Below, one piece after another: positions 6,909 through 8,396 of a stretch of DNA of 8,396 nt. The DNA is from CAYZJD01 sp964483455. Its GTDB lineage: Bacteria > Acidobacteriota > Terriglobia > Bryobacterales > Bryobacteraceae. The notes beneath the pieces were generated by a model that was not told the DNA's origin, did no database searches, and worked only from the letters and a program-made list of their open reading frames with translations. Within the stretch, counting starts at the first letter, position 1, and the number at the start of each line of letters is the position of its first letter. The translations under genes and the position numbers were made by a program. The DNA lies in contig CAZACK010000169.1 in NCBI GenBank assembly GCA_964483455.1, positions 1 through 8,396 on the forward strand, given 5' to 3'.

Positions 6909-6914
6909 GAGGGA
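6909..6914 (+). promoter_or_regulatory. Ribosome binding site of nrdJ
   Basis: GAGGGA lies 4 bases upstream of the ATG at 6919 and is the clearest Shine-Dalgarno-like sequence in the window; the other genes have weak or overlapping start signals. It supports 6919 over the out-of-frame ATG at 6900, which opens only a 19-codon frame. Confidence 0.6.
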
Positions 6915-6918
6915 ACAG

Positions 6919-8396
6919 ATGGGTCAGTTGAGTGTGGATCTGAGCTCACGGATCGATGAGCTGAAAGAGAGCGCCGGCAGCCGCCGCCGCTCCGGCGTTT
7001 CCTTTCCGAAGTACTTCACCGCCCGGCTCGAGCCGGGGCGCACGCCCTACGACGAATTGCAGTGGGAGCTGCGCACCGCCACCATCGGCAGCGACAAAGG
7101 CGCTGTCCTTTTCGAACAACGGGACGTGGAAGTCCCGGCCGATTGGTCGCAAACCGCCACTAACATCGTCGCCAGCAAGTATTTTCACGGCAAGCTCGGC
7201 ACTCCCGAGCGCGAGCACAGCGTCGCCCAGCTCGTGCACCGCGTGGTGGACACCATCGCCGGCTGGGGGAAGGCAGGCGGCTACTTCCGCACGGGCGAGG
7301 ATGCCGAGAATTTTCGCGACGAACTGGCCCACCTGATGCTGGCCCAAAAGGCCTGCTTCAATTCGCCGGTCTGGTTCAACGTGGGCGTTTCCGAGGCGCG
7401 CGGCTACGGTTGGTACTACGACGAAGCCTCCGACACCGTGCGAAAGCTCACGCGGGACGTGCAGAAGCCGCAGTGTTCGGCGTGCTTCATCAACTCGATT
7501 GGCGACACGCTGGAGTCCATCCTCGATCTCGCCAAGACCGAAGGCATGTTGTTCAAGTGGGGATCGGGCACCGGCACCAACCTCTCGACGCTGCGCGAGG
7601 AGGAGGCGATCCTTTCCGGCGGCGGCCGCGCTTCCGGCCCGCTCAGCTTCATGAAGGGCTTCGACGCCTTCGCCGGCGTCATCAAGTCCGGCGGCAAGAC
7701 GCGCCGCGCCGCCAAGATGGTGATCCTCAACATCGACCACCCCGACGTGGACAAGTTCATCTGGTGCAAGGCCAAGGAAGAGAAGAAGGCCCACACGCTG
7801 GTCGATGCCGGCTACGATTCCTCGCTCGACGGCGAGGCCTACAGCTCCATCTTTTTCCAGAACGCCAACAACTCCGTGCGCGTCACCGACGAGTTCATGT
7901 ACGCCGTGCTCGAGGACGGCGACTGGTGGACCCGCTCGGTGCTGAGCGGCCAGCCGGTGAAGCGCTACAAGGCCCGTGACCTGTTGCGGCAGATCGCCGA
8001 GGCAACCCACCAGTGCGGCGACCCCGGCATGCAGTTCGACACCACCATCAACCGCTGGCATCCGTGCAAGAACACCGCGCGCATCAATTGCTCGAACCCC
8101 TGCTCGGAGTACATGTTCCTGGACGATTCGGCCTGCAACCTTTCGTCGCTGAACCTGATGAAGTTCGTCGGCGCCAACGGGCAGTTCGACGTCGAGGCCT
8201 TCCGCCACGCCGTGGACACCATGATCGTGGCCCAGGAGATCATCGTTGACAACGCCAGCTACCCGACCGAAAAGATCGCCGAGAACTCCCACAACTTCCG
8301 CCCGCTGGGCCTGGGATACGCGAACCTGGGTGCGCTGCTCATGGTCATGGGCATTCCCTACGACAGCGACCAGGGCCGCGACTATGCGGGCGCGAT
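6919..8396 (+). CDS. nrdJ: Class II (adenosylcobalamin-dependent) ribonucleotide reductase, N-terminal 492 residues, 3' end outside window
   Basis: The frame from ATG 6919 stays open to the last base (492 codons plus two bases). The enzyme reduces ribonucleoside diphosphates to deoxyribonucleotides using a B12-generated thiyl radical and needs no oxygen or second subunit. The N-terminus (SFPKYFTARLEPGRTPYDELQWELR) and blocks such as FNSPVWFNVG, FKWGSGTGTNLSTL, GGKTRRAAKMVIL and FFQNANNSVRVTDEF are hallmarks of the NrdJ type. Key residues are present. QCSACF (residues 185-190) holds the first redox Cys. NPCSE (Asn393, Cys395, Glu397) supplies the thiyl-radical Cys and its acid/base partners. 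SACNL (Cys406) supplies the second redox Cys. The 11-residue Cys395-Cys406 spacing equals that of Cys322-Cys333 in Thermotoga NrdJ. The C-terminal Cys pair is beyond the edge. Codons end in C more uniformly than in the upstream genes, consistent with strong expression. The promoter carries NrdR boxes. Confidence 0.96.
   Translation, partial: MGQLSVDLSSRIDELKESAGSRRRSGVSFPKYFTARLEPGRTPYDELQWELRTATIGSDKGAVLFEQRDVEVPADWSQTATNIVASKYFHGKLGTPEREHSVAQLVHRVVDTIAGWGKAGGYFRTGEDAENFRDELAHLMLAQKACFNSPVWFNVGVSEARGYGWYYDEASDTVRKLTRDVQKPQCSACFINSIGDTLESILDLAKTEGMLFKWGSGTGTNLSTLREEEAILSGGGRASGPLSFMKGFDAFAGVIKSGGKTRRAAKMVILNIDHPDVDKFIWCKAKEEKKAHTLVDAGYDSSLDGEAYSSIFFQNANNSVRVTDEFMYAVLEDGDWWTRSVLSGQPVKRYKARDLLRQIAEATHQCGDPGMQFDTTINRWHPCKNTARINCSNPCSEYMFLDDSACNLSSLNLMKFVGANGQFDVEAFRHAVDTMIVAQEIIVDNASYPTEKIAENSHNFRPLGLGYANLGALLMVMGIPYDSDQGRDYAGA

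Larger units (their letters stand above)
6530..6918 (+). other. 389-base intergenic region with no convincing gene
   Basis: Both strands contain short open frames here (for example 6578-6826 + and 6478-6867 -), but none shows a recognisable domain, and both of these run through the promoter region of the next gene. No tRNA-like T-loop sequence, intrinsic terminator with a T-tract, or B12-box typical of cobalamin riboswitches was found by eye. The left two thirds is GC-rich and holds a 14-bp palindrome. The right third (about 6800-6865) is clearly more AT-rich and contains the regulatory elements listed separately. Confidence 0.6.

Noticed and set aside
6530..6918. Cobalamin riboswitch before the B12-dependent reductase
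   Set aside because: No B12-box-like sequence or matching helices were seen by eye. B12 riboswitches normally control B12 synthesis and transport or B12-independent isozymes, and NrdR boxes explain control here.
6946..8292. 448-codon open frame on the minus strand
   Set aside because: It lies antisense to an unmistakable NrdJ coding region with all catalytic residues. GC-rich, C-ending codons remove stop codons on the opposite strand, and the minus-strand product shows no recognisable domain.

Overview
The window is GC-rich, gene-dense bacterial DNA with every convincing gene on the + strand. It looks like a Gram-negative chromosome: it encodes an inner-membrane LPS-export permease. A tandem TldD/PmbA-like pair, a single-chain LptF-LptG protein and a B12-dependent NrdJ together suggest an Acidobacteria member of the Solibacter/Bryobacter type. 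That placement is an inference from gene content and style, not a measured result.

Region 1 (1-4527) reads as one operon. It holds the 3' end of a TldD-like metallopeptidase-family gene, a second paralogous TldD/PmbA-like gene that starts inside the stop codon of the first, and 7 bases later a 772-residue protein made of two complete LptF/LptG permease units in one chain. The first TldD-like protein keeps the conserved C-terminal Cys region. The second lacks both that Cys and any HExxxH helix, so the pair resembles a catalytic/non-catalytic TldD-TldE arrangement.

Region 2 (4528-6529) begins with a 218-base gap carrying two candidate -10 elements and a short hairpin. It is followed by a family 2 glycosyltransferase with two C-terminal membrane helices (GtrB/DPM1-like, polyprenyl-phosphate type) and a class I SAM-dependent methyltransferase, overlapping by an ATGA junction. 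They probably act together in glycan or lipid modification, but the substrate cannot be read from the sequence.

Region 3 (6530-6918) is a 389-base gap with no convincing gene. Its right end holds a likely NrdR-controlled promoter: two NrdR-box-like palindromes 30 bp apart centre to centre, one lying exactly in the spacer between a TTGACG -35 and a TACAAA -10. This drives region 4 (6919 to the end), the first 492 codons of a class II, adenosylcobalamin-dependent ribonucleotide reductase (NrdJ), which is cut by the window edge.

I see no tRNA, rRNA, CRISPR, insertion sequence or phage genes. The most interesting items are the NrdR/promoter geometry, the fused LptFG next to the TldD-like pair, and the loss of the metal site in the second TldD-like protein. 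I did not find a clearly new system.
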